Of a stretch of DNA of 64,000 nucleotides, positions 43,775 through 53,037 are shown piece by piece. Origin of the DNA: an uncultured Prevotella sp. (lineage in GTDB: Bacteria > Bacteroidota > Bacteroidia > Bacteroidales > Bacteroidaceae). Each line of letters opens with the position of its first letter. Position 1 is the stretch's first letter. Both the position numbers and the translations under genes were made by a program. The stretch spans positions 48,897 through 112,896 of the forward strand of contig OMXK01000004.1 of the NCBI GenBank assembly GCA_900314995.1. Direction: 5' to 3'. The notes under the pieces were generated by a model. It did no database searches. It saw only the letters and a list, made by a program, of their open reading frames with translations, and was not told where the DNA came from.

Positions 43775-45577
43775 TTACATTCGCTCGGGCACTTCGATAC
43801 CGAGGAGGCTCATGCCGTTCTTGATAATTTTGGCCACATTCTTGGCTATGACGAGGCGCACGGTCTTCTTCTGTTCGTCGGGCTCATTGAGGATAGAGTA
43901 GTCGTGATAGAACTGGTTGAACACCTTCGTGAGCTCATAACAGTAGTTTGCGATACCCGAGGGCGAATAGTCCTTACCTGCCTGCTCCACAGCAGCACCA
44001 AACTCACTCATCTTCTGAATCAGTTCAATCTCTTTCTCAGAAAGAGGGGCCATTGGGCTTATAGCCCCCTCCCTTTGGAGGGGGTTGGGGGAGGCTTTCC
44101 TTAAAATGCTCCGTATACGGGCATAGGTATACTGTATAAAGGGACCCGTATTACCATTGAAGTCGATGCTCTCCTCGGGATTGAAGAGCATGTTCTTACG
44201 GGCGTCGACCTTCAGAATGAAATATTTCAGGGCACCCATACCCACGATACGGGCCACCTCCTGGCGCTCTGCCTCACTCATATCGTCGAATTTACCCAGC
44301 TCCATCGAGGTCTTCAGGGCATCATCGACCATGAGCTGCATCAGATCGTCGGCATCGACGACGGTACCCTCGCGGCTCTTCATCTTACCGTTGGGCAGTT
44401 CCACCATACCGTAGGAGAAGTGCACGAGTTCCTTACCCCACTTGAACCCTAAACGGTCGAGCAGGATGGAGAGCACCTGGAAATGGTAGTTCTGCTCATT
44501 GCCCACCACGTAGATCATCTTGTCGATGGGATAATCCTGGAAGCGCATCTCGGCAGTACCGATATCCTGTGTCATATAGACGCTGGTGCCATCGCTACGC
44601 AGCAGCAGCTTCTGATCCAGTCCCTCCTTGGTGAGGTCTGCCCAGACAGAGCCGTCGTCATGACGCTCGAAGAGTCCTTTGGCGAGACCTTCCTCGACCT
44701 TGGCCTTACCCTTCAGGTAGGTCTGGCTCTCGTAGTATATCTTATCGAAGGCGACACCGAGTTTCTTGTAGGTCTCATCGAAGCCGGCATACACCCAGTT
44801 GTTCATCTTCTCCCACAGGGCGCGCACCTCCGGGTCGTTCTGCTCCCACTTCACGAGCATCTCGTGGGCTTCCTTGATGAGGGGTGCCTCCTGCTTGGCT
44901 TTCTCCTCGTCCATGCCCTGGGCCACGAGTTCCTTCACCTCCTCACGATAGTGCTTGTCGAAGGCCACATAGTAGTCACCGATGAGGTGGTCACCTTTCT
45001 TACCACTGGACTCTGGTGTCTCACCATTGCCGTATTTCAGCCATGCCAGCATAGACTTGCAGATATGGATACCACGGTCGTTCACGATGTTGGTCTTCAC
45101 CACCTTGTTGCCATTGGCTTCCATGATCTGTGCCAACGACCATCCGAGGAGGTTGTTACGCACATGTCCGAGGTGCAGGGGCTTATTGGTGTTGGGCGAA
45201 GAGTACTCGATCATCACGAGGGGTGAGTCCTCCGTGGCCTGCTTCATACCGAAATGCTCATCGGCATCGATGGCCTTCAGCAGTTCCAGCCAGGCACCAC
45301 CGCCCACGCTGAGGTTCAGGAAGCCCTTCACCACATTGAACTTCTCCACGGCAGAGCAGTTTGCCTGCAGATACTCACCTATCTCCTGTGCTGTCTGCTC
45401 AGGACTCTTCTTGGCAGCCTTCACAAAGGGGAACACCACGAGTGTCAGGTTACCCTCAAACTCACTTCTCGTCTTCTGCAGCTGCAGCATCTTCTCTGTG
45501 GCGTCCATGCCATAGAGGGCCTTCACGGCGTCGCCTGCTGCCTTGCTGATCAATGCTTCTATATTCATTTCCTTCAA
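43775..45577 (-). CDS. argS: Arginyl-tRNA synthetase (with in-frame palindromic-repeat insertion)
   Basis: The 600-residue class I synthetase attaches arginine to tRNA-Arg. It has the N-terminal additional domain, the HIGH-like motif SPNTNKPLHLGHVRNN near 128-143, the catalytic core, and the DALR anticodon-binding domain (NTGPFIQYTYARIRSILRK near 480 onward). Residues about 494-504 (ASPNPLQREGA) are encoded by a copy of the palindromic repeat and are not part of the usual ArgS sequence, but the frame is kept. It has its own strong promoter. Confidence 0.95.
   Translation of the reverse strand: MKEMNIEALISKAAGDAVKALYGMDATEKMLQLQKTRSEFEGNLTLVVFPFVKAAKKSPEQTAQEIGEYLQANCSAVEKFNVVKGFLNLSVGGGAWLELLKAIDADEHFGMKQATEDSPLVMIEYSSPNTNKPLHLGHVRNNLLGWSLAQIMEANGNKVVKTNIVNDRGIHICKSMLAWLKYGNGETPESSGKKGDHLIGDYYVAFDKHYREEVKELVAQGMDEEKAKQEAPLIKEAHEMLVKWEQNDPEVRALWEKMNNWVYAGFDETYKKLGVAFDKIYYESQTYLKGKAKVEEGLAKGLFERHDDGSVWADLTKEGLDQKLLLRSDGTSVYMTQDIGTAEMRFQDYPIDKMIYVVGNEQNYHFQVLSILLDRLGFKWGKELVHFSYGMVELPNGKMKSREGTVVDADDLMQLMVDDALKTSMELGKFDDMSEAERQEVARIVGMGALKYFILKVDARKNMLFNPEESIDFNGNTGPFIQYTYARIRSILRKASPNPLQREGAISPMAPLSEKEIELIQKMSEFGAAVEQAGKDYSPSGIANYCYELTKVFNQFYHDYSILNEPDEQKKTVRLVIAKNVAKIIKNGMSLLGIEVPERM
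44065..44097. repeat. GC-rich palindromic repeat, copy 3 (in frame inside argS)
   Basis: Same orientation as copy 2. It is translated on the minus strand as ASPNPLQREGA within a loop of the ArgS anticodon-binding domain and does not shift the frame. Confidence 0.85.
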
Positions 45578-45587
45578 TTTTTGGGTG

Positions 45588-45619
45588 CAAAGGTACGAAT
45601 AAGTGAGTAAAAAGCCAAA
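45588..45619 (-). promoter_or_regulatory. argS promoter
   Basis: On the minus strand TTTG (45616-45619), 20-nt spacer, TACCTTTG (45588-45595), 11 bp before the ATG: a perfect Bacteroidetes promoter with a very short leader. It separates argS from the upstream glycan operon. Confidence 0.8.
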
Positions 45620-45679
45620 AGTTTTAGGACTTTTTTCGAGAGTATCTTCAGCGCGAAAAAATGACGCTCATGGCCTAAA

Positions 45680-46849
45680 TCACTGGAACTTATATTCCAC
45701 GAAAGCCTCCATGGCCTCGTAACAAGCCATGCCCAGATCGTCGTAAACCTTAGCCGTGGCACGGTTGCGATCCTCGGCACGCTGCCAGAACAGACGCTCG
45801 TCGTTACCCAGGAACGGAGCCGTCTCCATCTGACTCTGGTGCCGAAGGATGGCATTGCGCTTCTCACGCAGTTCCTCTGGACTCATCGGCACACACATCT
45901 CTATATCGGCCACATCCCATTCTGCCCAGGCACCACGGTACATCCATACACGGCAGTCCTTCAGCCACTCACCGTCGGCATCCTGCACATCTGGGCGACG
46001 TGCTTCCACCTTCCGTTTCTCCTCATCGATGGCCGCCAGCACGGCATCGGTACATTTCTTATGGGTACCATGAGGGTCAGCGAGATCTGCGGCCACATAG
46101 ATCTGATGGGGCCGTATCTCAGCGAGCAACTGTTGGATAGGAATGACATCACGTTCAGACATCGGCAGTTTCTCGATTTTCCCTGACTCGTAGAATGGCA
46201 GATCGAGGAAGTGGATATGATCGCTGTTGATACCATTATAGGCACAGGCGAGACGCGCCTCACCACGGCGTATCAGACCCTTCAGGCGCAGCACTGTCTC
46301 ATTGTCGGAACCACCCTTCTGCTTGTTCTTCAGGAAAGCCTTCACACTCTGATAACTATGCTTGATAACCTCGTCGGAGCCATTTGCAAAGATCTTGTTG
46401 AAACCATTGATGAAATGCATGAAGCGCGTTACCTCCTCGTCGCCAACGGCAATGTCACCGCTAGTCTCGTAGGCGATATGCACGTCGTGCCCCTGCTGCA
46501 TCAGGCGACGGATGGTACCTCCCATGGAAATGACATCATCATCAGGATGTGGCGAGAACACCACGACACGTTTAGGGTAGGGCAGTGCGCGCTCTGGACG
46601 ATAGGTATCGTCAGCATCGGGTTTGCCGCCAGGCCACCCGGTAATCGTATGTTGCAGTTCATTGAACACCTCGATGTTCACTAGTCCTGCAGAGCCGAAT
46701 TCCTCTACCCAATGGCCCATATCGTGCTCCAGATAGTCTTTGGTAGACAGTTTCAGAATAGGTTTGCCTGTGGCACGGCATAGGTTTACCACTTCCCGAC
46801 GTAAGCGATGTTCGGGCATCTTGATGTTGGCAGTAAGATTCAAGTTCAT
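45680..46849 (-). CDS. PIG-L-family (N-acetylglucosamine) deacetylase, stand-alone
   Basis: The 389-residue protein has the PIG-L/LmbE zinc motif SPHPDDDVISMGG (His101, Asp103, Asp104) and the second motif DPHGTHKKC near 265, so the active site is intact. It has no signal peptide and should be cytoplasmic. As I recall, Bacteroides carry this sequence as the C-terminal half of a fusion with a NagB-like glucosamine-6-phosphate deaminase; here only the C-terminal half is present, starting with a short unmatched MNLNLTANIK. It is the last gene of the GlcN/GlcNAc operon, 12 bp after the GH20 gene. It probably removes acetyl groups from GlcNAc or a derivative. Confidence 0.85.
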   Translation of the reverse strand: MNLNLTANIKMPEHRLRREVVNLCRATGKPILKLSTKDYLEHDMGHWVEEFGSAGLVNIEVFNELQHTITGWPGGKPDADDTYRPERALPYPKRVVVFSPHPDDDVISMGGTIRRLMQQGHDVHIAYETSGDIAVGDEEVTRFMHFINGFNKIFANGSDEVIKHSYQSVKAFLKNKQKGGSDNETVLRLKGLIRRGEARLACAYNGINSDHIHFLDLPFYESGKIEKLPMSERDVIPIQQLLAEIRPHQIYVAADLADPHGTHKKCTDAVLAAIDEEKRKVEARRPDVQDADGEWLKDCRVWMYRGAWAEWDVADIEMCVPMSPEELREKRNAILRHQSQMETAPFLGNDERLFWQRAEDRNRATAKVYDDLGMACYEAMEAFVEYKFQ

Positions 46850-46861
46850 AGTGCTATGTTT

Positions 46862-48517
46862 TTAGAATACGGATCTTTCTTTATTATACTGTTCGGGCCA
46901 GTTGTGAAGGGCATAGGTGAAACCATATTTGCGATATAGTTGCGTTAACTTGTCGAGACGCTGACGGAACCGCTGATAGTCTTTATTCGCAGGAGTCAGC
47001 CACTGCACCTCTGACAACGCTGCCATACGTGGCAGGATCTGATACTCGGCAAGTTGTTTGACGGGGATATATTCCGTCCAAAGGTTTGCTTGTACACCTA
47101 GGACATGTCGGGCATCCTCAGGTGCAACGGCCTCGCTAACGGGCTCAAAGCCATAGACCATCTCTACACTGATGTTACCGCCTATCAGTTTAGGCTCAAA
47201 ATAGGTATCCGCTGTCTGATAAGTGTCGAAATAGCAATAGGTTGTGGGAGCCATGATCACGTCGTGTCCCATCTTTGCTGCCATGATGCCAGGCTCTACC
47301 CCGCGCCACGACATCACTGTGGCCGTCGTGTCGATGCCGCACTCTGCTATCTCATCCCATCCTATCAGTTTACGGCCGTGCCGCATCAGATAAGCATTGA
47401 TGCGCCTTGTGAAATAGCCTTGCAGCAGGTTCTCTGCCGATTGTTTATCAGTGGCTTTGATACCCTCCTCGCGGATGCGCTGCTGACAGCGTTCACACTT
47501 CTCCCACTTGCTCTTCGGGGCCTCGTCGCCTCCGATATGGATATACTTGGAAGGGAAAATGTCCATCACCTCATCAAGAATGTCTTCAAGGAAATTGAAG
47601 GTCTCCTCCTTGCCGGCACAAAGAATGTCGGAATAGATGCCCCACTTATGTCCGACCTCATAAGGGCCACCCGTGCAGCCGTACTCTGGATAACTGGCAA
47701 GAATAGCCAACGTATGTCCTGGCATCTCGATTTCGGGAATCACGGTGATATGACGTTTAGCAGCATAGTTGACAATCTCACGCAACTGCTCCTGGGTGAA
47801 ATAGCCACCGTAGGGCAAATGGTCATCCACATCGGAGTTGCACCCAAGAACAGTACCAGTGCGATTAGCACCCACCGCCGTCAGTTTCGGGTATTTCTTG
47901 ATTTCCATTCGCCATCCCTGATCATCCGTGAGGTGGAAGTGCAAGGTATTCATGTTGTGCAGTACCAACAAGTCGATATACTCTTTCACGAAATCAATGC
48001 CGAAGAAATGGCGGCATACATCGAGATGCATCCCTCTATAGCCGAAGCGCGGGGCATCGTTAATCTCAACTGGTGCCAGAGAAATGCTTTGGTAAACGGT
48101 GTCGCAGGGCAGCGCTTTACGTAGCATTTGGATTCCGTAGAAGACCCCAGCAGCAGTCGCACCGCTGATGGTAATACCCTTTTGATTAATGGTTACACGA
48201 TAGCCCTCAGCAGAAGGAATGTCTTTGTCGAGTCTGAGTGTAATGACATTCTGTTTATTGCTGGTACCGTGCTGGAGGCGGATGCCAGTATTGTCCTCAA
48301 CATATTCCTGCAGGAAACGTGCTTCAGGGGCAAGCGACTCTTCGCCTGAAGCGAGGAAGATGGTCGTGGTATTGTCTAATACAAATGGTTTCCCCTTCTG
48401 CATGCAGATCTTGTCAGGCAGGGGTACTACCTGATAATCGGCTGAGCCCTGTGCTGAGACGATGATCAGACCAGTACACAGCAGCCATACTGAAAGTAAT
48501 AATTTAGTTCTTTTCAT
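46862..48517 (-). CDS. GH20 beta-N-acetylhexosaminidase
   Basis: The 551-residue protein has a signal peptide (MKRTKLLLSVWLLC to SAQG), an N-terminal GH20b domain (about 25-150), and the GH20 barrel with the catalytic pair Asp331-Glu332 in HIGGDEAPKSKWEKC and HLTDDQGWRMEI near 197. Such enzymes release terminal beta-linked GlcNAc or GalNAc by substrate-assisted catalysis. No lipobox is seen, so it is periplasmic. It overlaps the upstream regulator gene by 4 bp. Confidence 0.93.
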   Translation of the reverse strand: MKRTKLLLSVWLLCTGLIIVSAQGSADYQVVPLPDKICMQKGKPFVLDNTTTIFLASGEESLAPEARFLQEYVEDNTGIRLQHGTSNKQNVITLRLDKDIPSAEGYRVTINQKGITISGATAAGVFYGIQMLRKALPCDTVYQSISLAPVEINDAPRFGYRGMHLDVCRHFFGIDFVKEYIDLLVLHNMNTLHFHLTDDQGWRMEIKKYPKLTAVGANRTGTVLGCNSDVDDHLPYGGYFTQEQLREIVNYAAKRHITVIPEIEMPGHTLAILASYPEYGCTGGPYEVGHKWGIYSDILCAGKEETFNFLEDILDEVMDIFPSKYIHIGGDEAPKSKWEKCERCQQRIREEGIKATDKQSAENLLQGYFTRRINAYLMRHGRKLIGWDEIAECGIDTTATVMSWRGVEPGIMAAKMGHDVIMAPTTYCYFDTYQTADTYFEPKLIGGNISVEMVYGFEPVSEAVAPEDARHVLGVQANLWTEYIPVKQLAEYQILPRMAALSEVQWLTPANKDYQRFRQRLDKLTQLYRKYGFTYALHNWPEQYNKERSVF

Positions 48518-49674
48518 ATCTTATAGCGTTTTTTGTATTCTATGGGTGTCATTCCTTTATAAGTTTTAAACTGACGAGAGAGGTTCTTGGAATCATTGAG
48601 TCCGATACGCATGGCCAGTGCCTCGATGGGTTCATCGACGGTGAGCAGTAATTGTGCCAGTTTGTTCATGCGCAATCTGGAGATATACTCATAGATCGAA
48701 GTGCTTGTCTCCTTACGAAACTCCTGTTCCAACAAGCGGCGGGAAACTGGCACCTGCTCTACCACATCGTCCACGCAAATGGGGTGGGATATATTAATGT
48801 GGATATACCATAGTGCCTTCAAGACGTTAGGATTACGTGTAGCGAAGATGTCTGTGGAGGTACGCTCTACGATACCCGTGTCGTGTACGATGATATCGTA
48901 GGGTTCTTGTGCTCCTCCCTGTCTCATGCGCGTAATCAGTTCTGCCGTTTCAAAACCGGCTTTCTCAATGTCCAGCGACATACTCGACAGTTCTGGATAA
49001 GTCAGCAGGCAGGTGATATCGTCGTTATCTACACCCAGTACTGCCACATCAATGGGAACACGCAGTGACATGGTATTGCAGAGCTCTATGATCTTATTGG
49101 CTCTGGTGTCGTCGCAGGCGAAGACGGCCACAGGTTTTGGCAGTGCCGCCAGCCATTCCTTGAGAGGTTGCGTCTCATAATACCAGAGGTCGTCGAGACT
49201 TTGTTTCCTGAACTCATAGATTTGACTGTCGTCGACTCCATTCTCCAATAATCCTTCTCGGAACCCTTGTCCGCGCTCGTCACTCCACACCACATTCTCA
49301 TAACCGTAGTAAGCGAAGTTGGAAAATCCCTTGATGTAGAAAAAATCCGCTACTTTGCGTCCCGCAGCGATATAGTTACTGGTGATATTGGGAATATCGT
49401 TAAACCGTTGCTTGTAGTCCTGGGCGATAGCAATGATGCCATTTTTCTTGAAGAGCGATACATCATCTTGAGGCTCAAACTGAGCTATGATTGCATCGGC
49501 ATTCCATTGTAAGGCCCACTTGACGACACCTTCTATGCCATTTGTCTTACGAAATGACGGCGGCATACGGCATACGACCCAAGGCTCTGTTTGGTGAGAA
49601 TATTTCAAGATTCCTTTCAGCAGACTGTTAGCGTACTTCTCCGTGAAGTCTGTCATCAAGATGAGCTTTACCAT
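48514..49674 (-). CDS. XylR-like regulator (LacI-type sensor domain with AraC HTH)
   Basis: The 386-residue cytoplasmic protein joins a periplasmic-binding-protein-like sugar sensor (about 1-270; DDTRANKIIELC and VLGVDNDDITCLLTYPELSS are typical of LacI/XylR) to a C-terminal AraC-type double HTH (about 285-386; CVDDVVEQVPVSRRLLEQ and GMTPIEYKKRY). It should bind a sugar in the cytoplasm and activate transcription. Since it lies within the operon, between the GH2 and GH20 genes, positive autoregulation is likely (inference). Confidence 0.9.
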   Translation of the reverse strand: MVKLILMTDFTEKYANSLLKGILKYSHQTEPWVVCRMPPSFRKTNGIEGVVKWALQWNADAIIAQFEPQDDVSLFKKNGIIAIAQDYKQRFNDIPNITSNYIAAGRKVADFFYIKGFSNFAYYGYENVVWSDERGQGFREGLLENGVDDSQIYEFRKQSLDDLWYYETQPLKEWLAALPKPVAVFACDDTRANKIIELCNTMSLRVPIDVAVLGVDNDDITCLLTYPELSSMSLDIEKAGFETAELITRMRQGGAQEPYDIIVHDTGIVERTSTDIFATRNPNVLKALWYIHINISHPICVDDVVEQVPVSRRLLEQEFRKETSTSIYEYISRLRMNKLAQLLLTVDEPIEALAMRIGLNDSKNLSRQFKTYKGMTPIEYKKRYKI

Positions 49675-49684
49675 ACATAGTTAT

Positions 49685-52195
49685 TTAATAGGTAAGAATA
49701 TCTGTACTGAATTTCAACTCATAAGGCAATTGGCAGTGGATGGTCTTTGTGCTGCCAGGGGCAATGGTGATATAATTGTCACTGAACGTCACACCGTCGA
49801 TGATATGTCCCTTCTTTTCCTTCAGAACAATGCGGAGCATATAGGCCACGTGTTCAGAAGGATTGCTGATGCTCAGTTCTGCCTCAGTGCTGTTGACCAT
49901 CTTCGTCGTAATCTTACACTTAATGGGAACCTGTGAACCAATGGTCTTCAGATCGGCATGTTTCTTAACGGGTGTTCTTGTCCAATCGGTTTTCTCCCAA
50001 TCGAAGATGTCCTCAGAATTTGTAAGGGCATATTCATTCTCGGCTACGACATTTCCGTCATTCTGGCAACTCAGGAAGAGATAGTCATTATCTTCGCTCA
50101 AGGATACAGGACCGAATGCCGGCACACTACCCATGGCGGGAATCTCCACTTCGGCCTCTTGTCTTTCCTGCAAGTGGCCACTGGCTCCATAAACCGTCAT
50201 CGTGGCCTTTATTTTCACAGGCTGTAAGGTGCCGTTAACTGCTTTCACTTCACGGGTGAGGTAGTTGTAAATGAGTTGTATGGGCTGGCAGGCTTTCTTT
50301 ACGCTGTAGAAGGCAGCATTAGGCCGCAGATAATGATCGTAGAGTTGCCAGTAAAGGCTGGGACGCGCACTGTTCAGCATCCACTGGATGAGTCCCGTAG
50401 CCTTAGGACTATTATAGCGGAAAGCTTCAAACATGGCACGGGTACCATCGTAATTCACCATATTGGCTTTTCTCAGGAAATCATCGATGCCCGTAGCCTC
50501 ACCATAGCGATTCGTTACGGTTTCTTTCAGGATATCAAGTTTGTTAAAAGCCTCAGCTGCCGACGTACAGTGATAGTCCCACACCTCGTCTAAAGGCCAT
50601 AACTGATTGCCAAACATCTGAAGCAACGACTCCTTGACGGGTATTTGGGCTCCAATGCCTGTCTCCGTGTTGAAACCGAAAGCACCACCCGGGGCTTCCT
50701 TCGTATACCAATACGCTGGTGCAACATAGTCATATGGTCCTGCCATTTTGGTGCCTGAGGTTCCTGAGAGATTGCTCTCCATCTGTTTGGCAGAAGTGAT
50801 ATAGGGGCGATCGTCGATTGTCTTCCTTGCCCACTCATAATGATTCTCTAATGATGGGATAGGGAGTTTGTCGCTCCCTACAAACCAGGCGATAATTGAC
50901 GGATGATGCCGCAGGTAGCGCAATTGATCGTCGTATTCCTTAGCGATCAGTATAGCGTCCTCATCCGTGAGAATGCCACCATAAAGATCGTCACAATATT
51001 TGCCCAGATAACTGTCCCACTCCCAAAAACAGCTCCAGCCTGCGAGTAATAAGATGCCTTTCTCGTCGCACAGGTCGTAAAGCGCCTGAGAGGTTCCCCA
51101 GAATCCTTCCAGGCGTACTGTATTCAGATTCATCTGTTTCACCAATTCTAACTGACGGTCGTAAGAAGCCGCATCATCGCGAAGGAAGATGTCATCTGTC
51201 CACCCTGCGCCCAACAATTGAATACGTTTGCCATTAAGGGTAAAGGCACGGTATCCGTCATTGGTGATGAAACTGCCTACTTCACGGATGCCAAATCTCA
51301 CATCATCGGTATCCGAGATCTTCCCGTCGGCCTCGAAAGAGAGAGATAAGGTATAAAGTTCAGGCCTGCCCATCGTGTAACACCACCACAGACGGGGGTT
51401 TGCGACATAAAGTGTTTTCAGGTCCTGATCATCTAAACGGATGGTTCTGGTTTTACCTGTCGGTAACGTAACGGGGATGGCTACCTGCTCGCCTTCAAAA
51501 GCGCAAATCAGGCGACCGCTGACCTCGTGATGACTCAGATTTTGCAATGATGCCTCAACTTTCAGCCATGCCTCTTTCAGAGTGGTGAGATTCACCTGTG
51601 AACATATTCTTGGTGACTCTATCACCACAGCACCGCTACGTTGCACCTTGACAGGTCTGACGATACCCATACTCTCATCAAGAGGACGGGGGTTCCAATC
51701 CACGAATCCGATATTGTAGTCGCCTGGCACGCATTTGAAGGTCTCTACCACCAGCGTATTCTCTTCACGGGCGATACCAGTCACATCGATGGCGAAAGTT
51801 CGGAATGGGCCTTTCACCGTATCGCGTGACGCCACTAACTTGTCATTCAGATAGATATTGGCACTATAGCCTAGTCCTTCGAAAAGCAGTCTGACATGCT
51901 CGTCGGCATTCAGACCGTCGAGCCGGAAGTCTTTCTTAAAAAGCCAGGGAACGAGGAAACGGCTATTGTCCAGTTTCTTATAATGATCACCTTCCAGCAG
52001 ATTTGGATATTCGCCGTTGTTTACGAGCACCCCCATTACCGTTGTGGGCACTTTCGTATCATACCATTTTTCTTCAGCCGATGAGCGGCACTTCCAACCC
52101 TCGCTGAGTTTTATGGTCTGAGCATTTATCAGCAACGCACAGACACATGACAATGTGAGCAGGATGGCTCTTCTATATAATACTTTCATAATCAT
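49685..52195 (-). CDS. GH2 family protein, probable exo-beta-D-glucosaminidase
   Basis: The 836-residue protein has a signal peptide to about residue 26, the GH2 sugar-binding (jelly-roll) domain (about 40-200), an Ig-like domain, the catalytic barrel (about 300-560) and beta-rich C-terminal domains. The expected acid/base position reads WFVGSDKLP with Asp442 in place of the usual Asn-Glu pair, and the nucleophile is Glu511 in FNTETGIG. An Asp acid/base about 70 residues before the Glu is characteristic of exo-beta-glucosaminidases such as CsxA, which cut terminal GlcN from chitosan-type oligomers. Beta-mannosidase is the alternative reading but is less likely. Confidence 0.82.
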   Translation of the reverse strand: MIMKVLYRRAILLTLSCVCALLINAQTIKLSEGWKCRSSAEEKWYDTKVPTTVMGVLVNNGEYPNLLEGDHYKKLDNSRFLVPWLFKKDFRLDGLNADEHVRLLFEGLGYSANIYLNDKLVASRDTVKGPFRTFAIDVTGIAREENTLVVETFKCVPGDYNIGFVDWNPRPLDESMGIVRPVKVQRSGAVVIESPRICSQVNLTTLKEAWLKVEASLQNLSHHEVSGRLICAFEGEQVAIPVTLPTGKTRTIRLDDQDLKTLYVANPRLWWCYTMGRPELYTLSLSFEADGKISDTDDVRFGIREVGSFITNDGYRAFTLNGKRIQLLGAGWTDDIFLRDDAASYDRQLELVKQMNLNTVRLEGFWGTSQALYDLCDEKGILLLAGWSCFWEWDSYLGKYCDDLYGGILTDEDAILIAKEYDDQLRYLRHHPSIIAWFVGSDKLPIPSLENHYEWARKTIDDRPYITSAKQMESNLSGTSGTKMAGPYDYVAPAYWYTKEAPGGAFGFNTETGIGAQIPVKESLLQMFGNQLWPLDEVWDYHCTSAAEAFNKLDILKETVTNRYGEATGIDDFLRKANMVNYDGTRAMFEAFRYNSPKATGLIQWMLNSARPSLYWQLYDHYLRPNAAFYSVKKACQPIQLIYNYLTREVKAVNGTLQPVKIKATMTVYGASGHLQERQEAEVEIPAMGSVPAFGPVSLSEDNDYLFLSCQNDGNVVAENEYALTNSEDIFDWEKTDWTRTPVKKHADLKTIGSQVPIKCKITTKMVNSTEAELSISNPSEHVAYMLRIVLKEKKGHIIDGVTFSDNYITIAPGSTKTIHCQLPYELKFSTDILTY

Positions 52196-52199
52196 TCAA

Positions 52200-53024
52200 T
52201 TAGTCGTCTAACATAGCAGCACCTAATAGGGCTGCATCTTGAAGTTTGGAGGGCACAATGTGAAGGCGCTTCACAGATTCCTGCCATGGAAAGAGCGACA
52301 GCCGTTGATATATGGCTTCCCCAAAGAAAGGAAAGGCTGCCGTGATGCCGCCACCAAGAACCACAAGATCAGGATCATAAGCATAAAGGATGGCTTCCAT
52401 CAAGCAACCTAGATTATTACCAAACTCCTGCCAAGCCGTCAAAGCCTGTTTGTCTCCCTTGTGAGCCTTCACCTCTAGTTCCTGAGCCGTGGCCTGAAAA
52501 TTCGCCGTGAAGAATTTGCTGGCACAATAGCGTTCATAGTCAGCCTCGCGAAAAGGTAAGGCTCCTATCTCACCAGCACCAGTGTTACACCCATTATACA
52601 ACTGGCCGTTGAGTATCAATCCTGCCCCGATGCCTGTGCCAAGAGTCAGTCCCACCATGTCTTCATGATTCTGCCCCTCTCCAAACAGGTATTCCCCTAA
52701 GGCGAAGCAGTTGGCATCATTATTGATGAATACTAACTTATGGAATGCGTCTTCAAGAATCTGTCTGAGATGTACCTCTTTCCACGACGGGATATTGGCT
52801 GCATTATAGACGATTCCCTTGTCGCGATCCACAACAGAAGGTACGCCTACTCCAATGGATGTCACCGCATCCGACATCAGTTCCCTGATCAGTGATAGCA
52901 GCACGTCCAGAACCTCTTGCTCCTTACCCTTAGGGCAGAGTGCAGTAACCTTCCTGACCAATTGTCCTTGATCAATAAGCCCTACACGGACATTTGTCCC
53001 GCCTAAATCAACACCAATCTTCAT
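52200..53024 (-). CDS. ROK-family sugar kinase
   Basis: The 274-residue protein starts MKIGVDLGGTNVRVG (phosphate-binding loop) and has the GTGIGAGLILNG and LGGGI motifs of ROK kinases. The zinc motif CxCGxxGC usual in this family is missing: the region after GAGEIG reads ALPFREADYERYCASKF. It probably phosphorylates the released hexose or hexosamine in the cytoplasm. The open frame extends further upstream, but ATG 53024 is the family start and leaves a 13-bp gap to the preceding gene. The next gene (GH2) starts 4 bp later. Confidence 0.88.
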   Translation of the reverse strand: MKIGVDLGGTNVRVGLIDQGQLVRKVTALCPKGKEQEVLDVLLSLIRELMSDAVTSIGVGVPSVVDRDKGIVYNAANIPSWKEVHLRQILEDAFHKLVFINNDANCFALGEYLFGEGQNHEDMVGLTLGTGIGAGLILNGQLYNGCNTGAGEIGALPFREADYERYCASKFFTANFQATAQELEVKAHKGDKQALTAWQEFGNNLGCLMEAILYAYDPDLVVLGGGITAAFPFFGEAIYQRLSLFPWQESVKRLHIVPSKLQDAALLGAAMLDD

Positions 53025-53037
53025 ATTTCGTTTTGCA

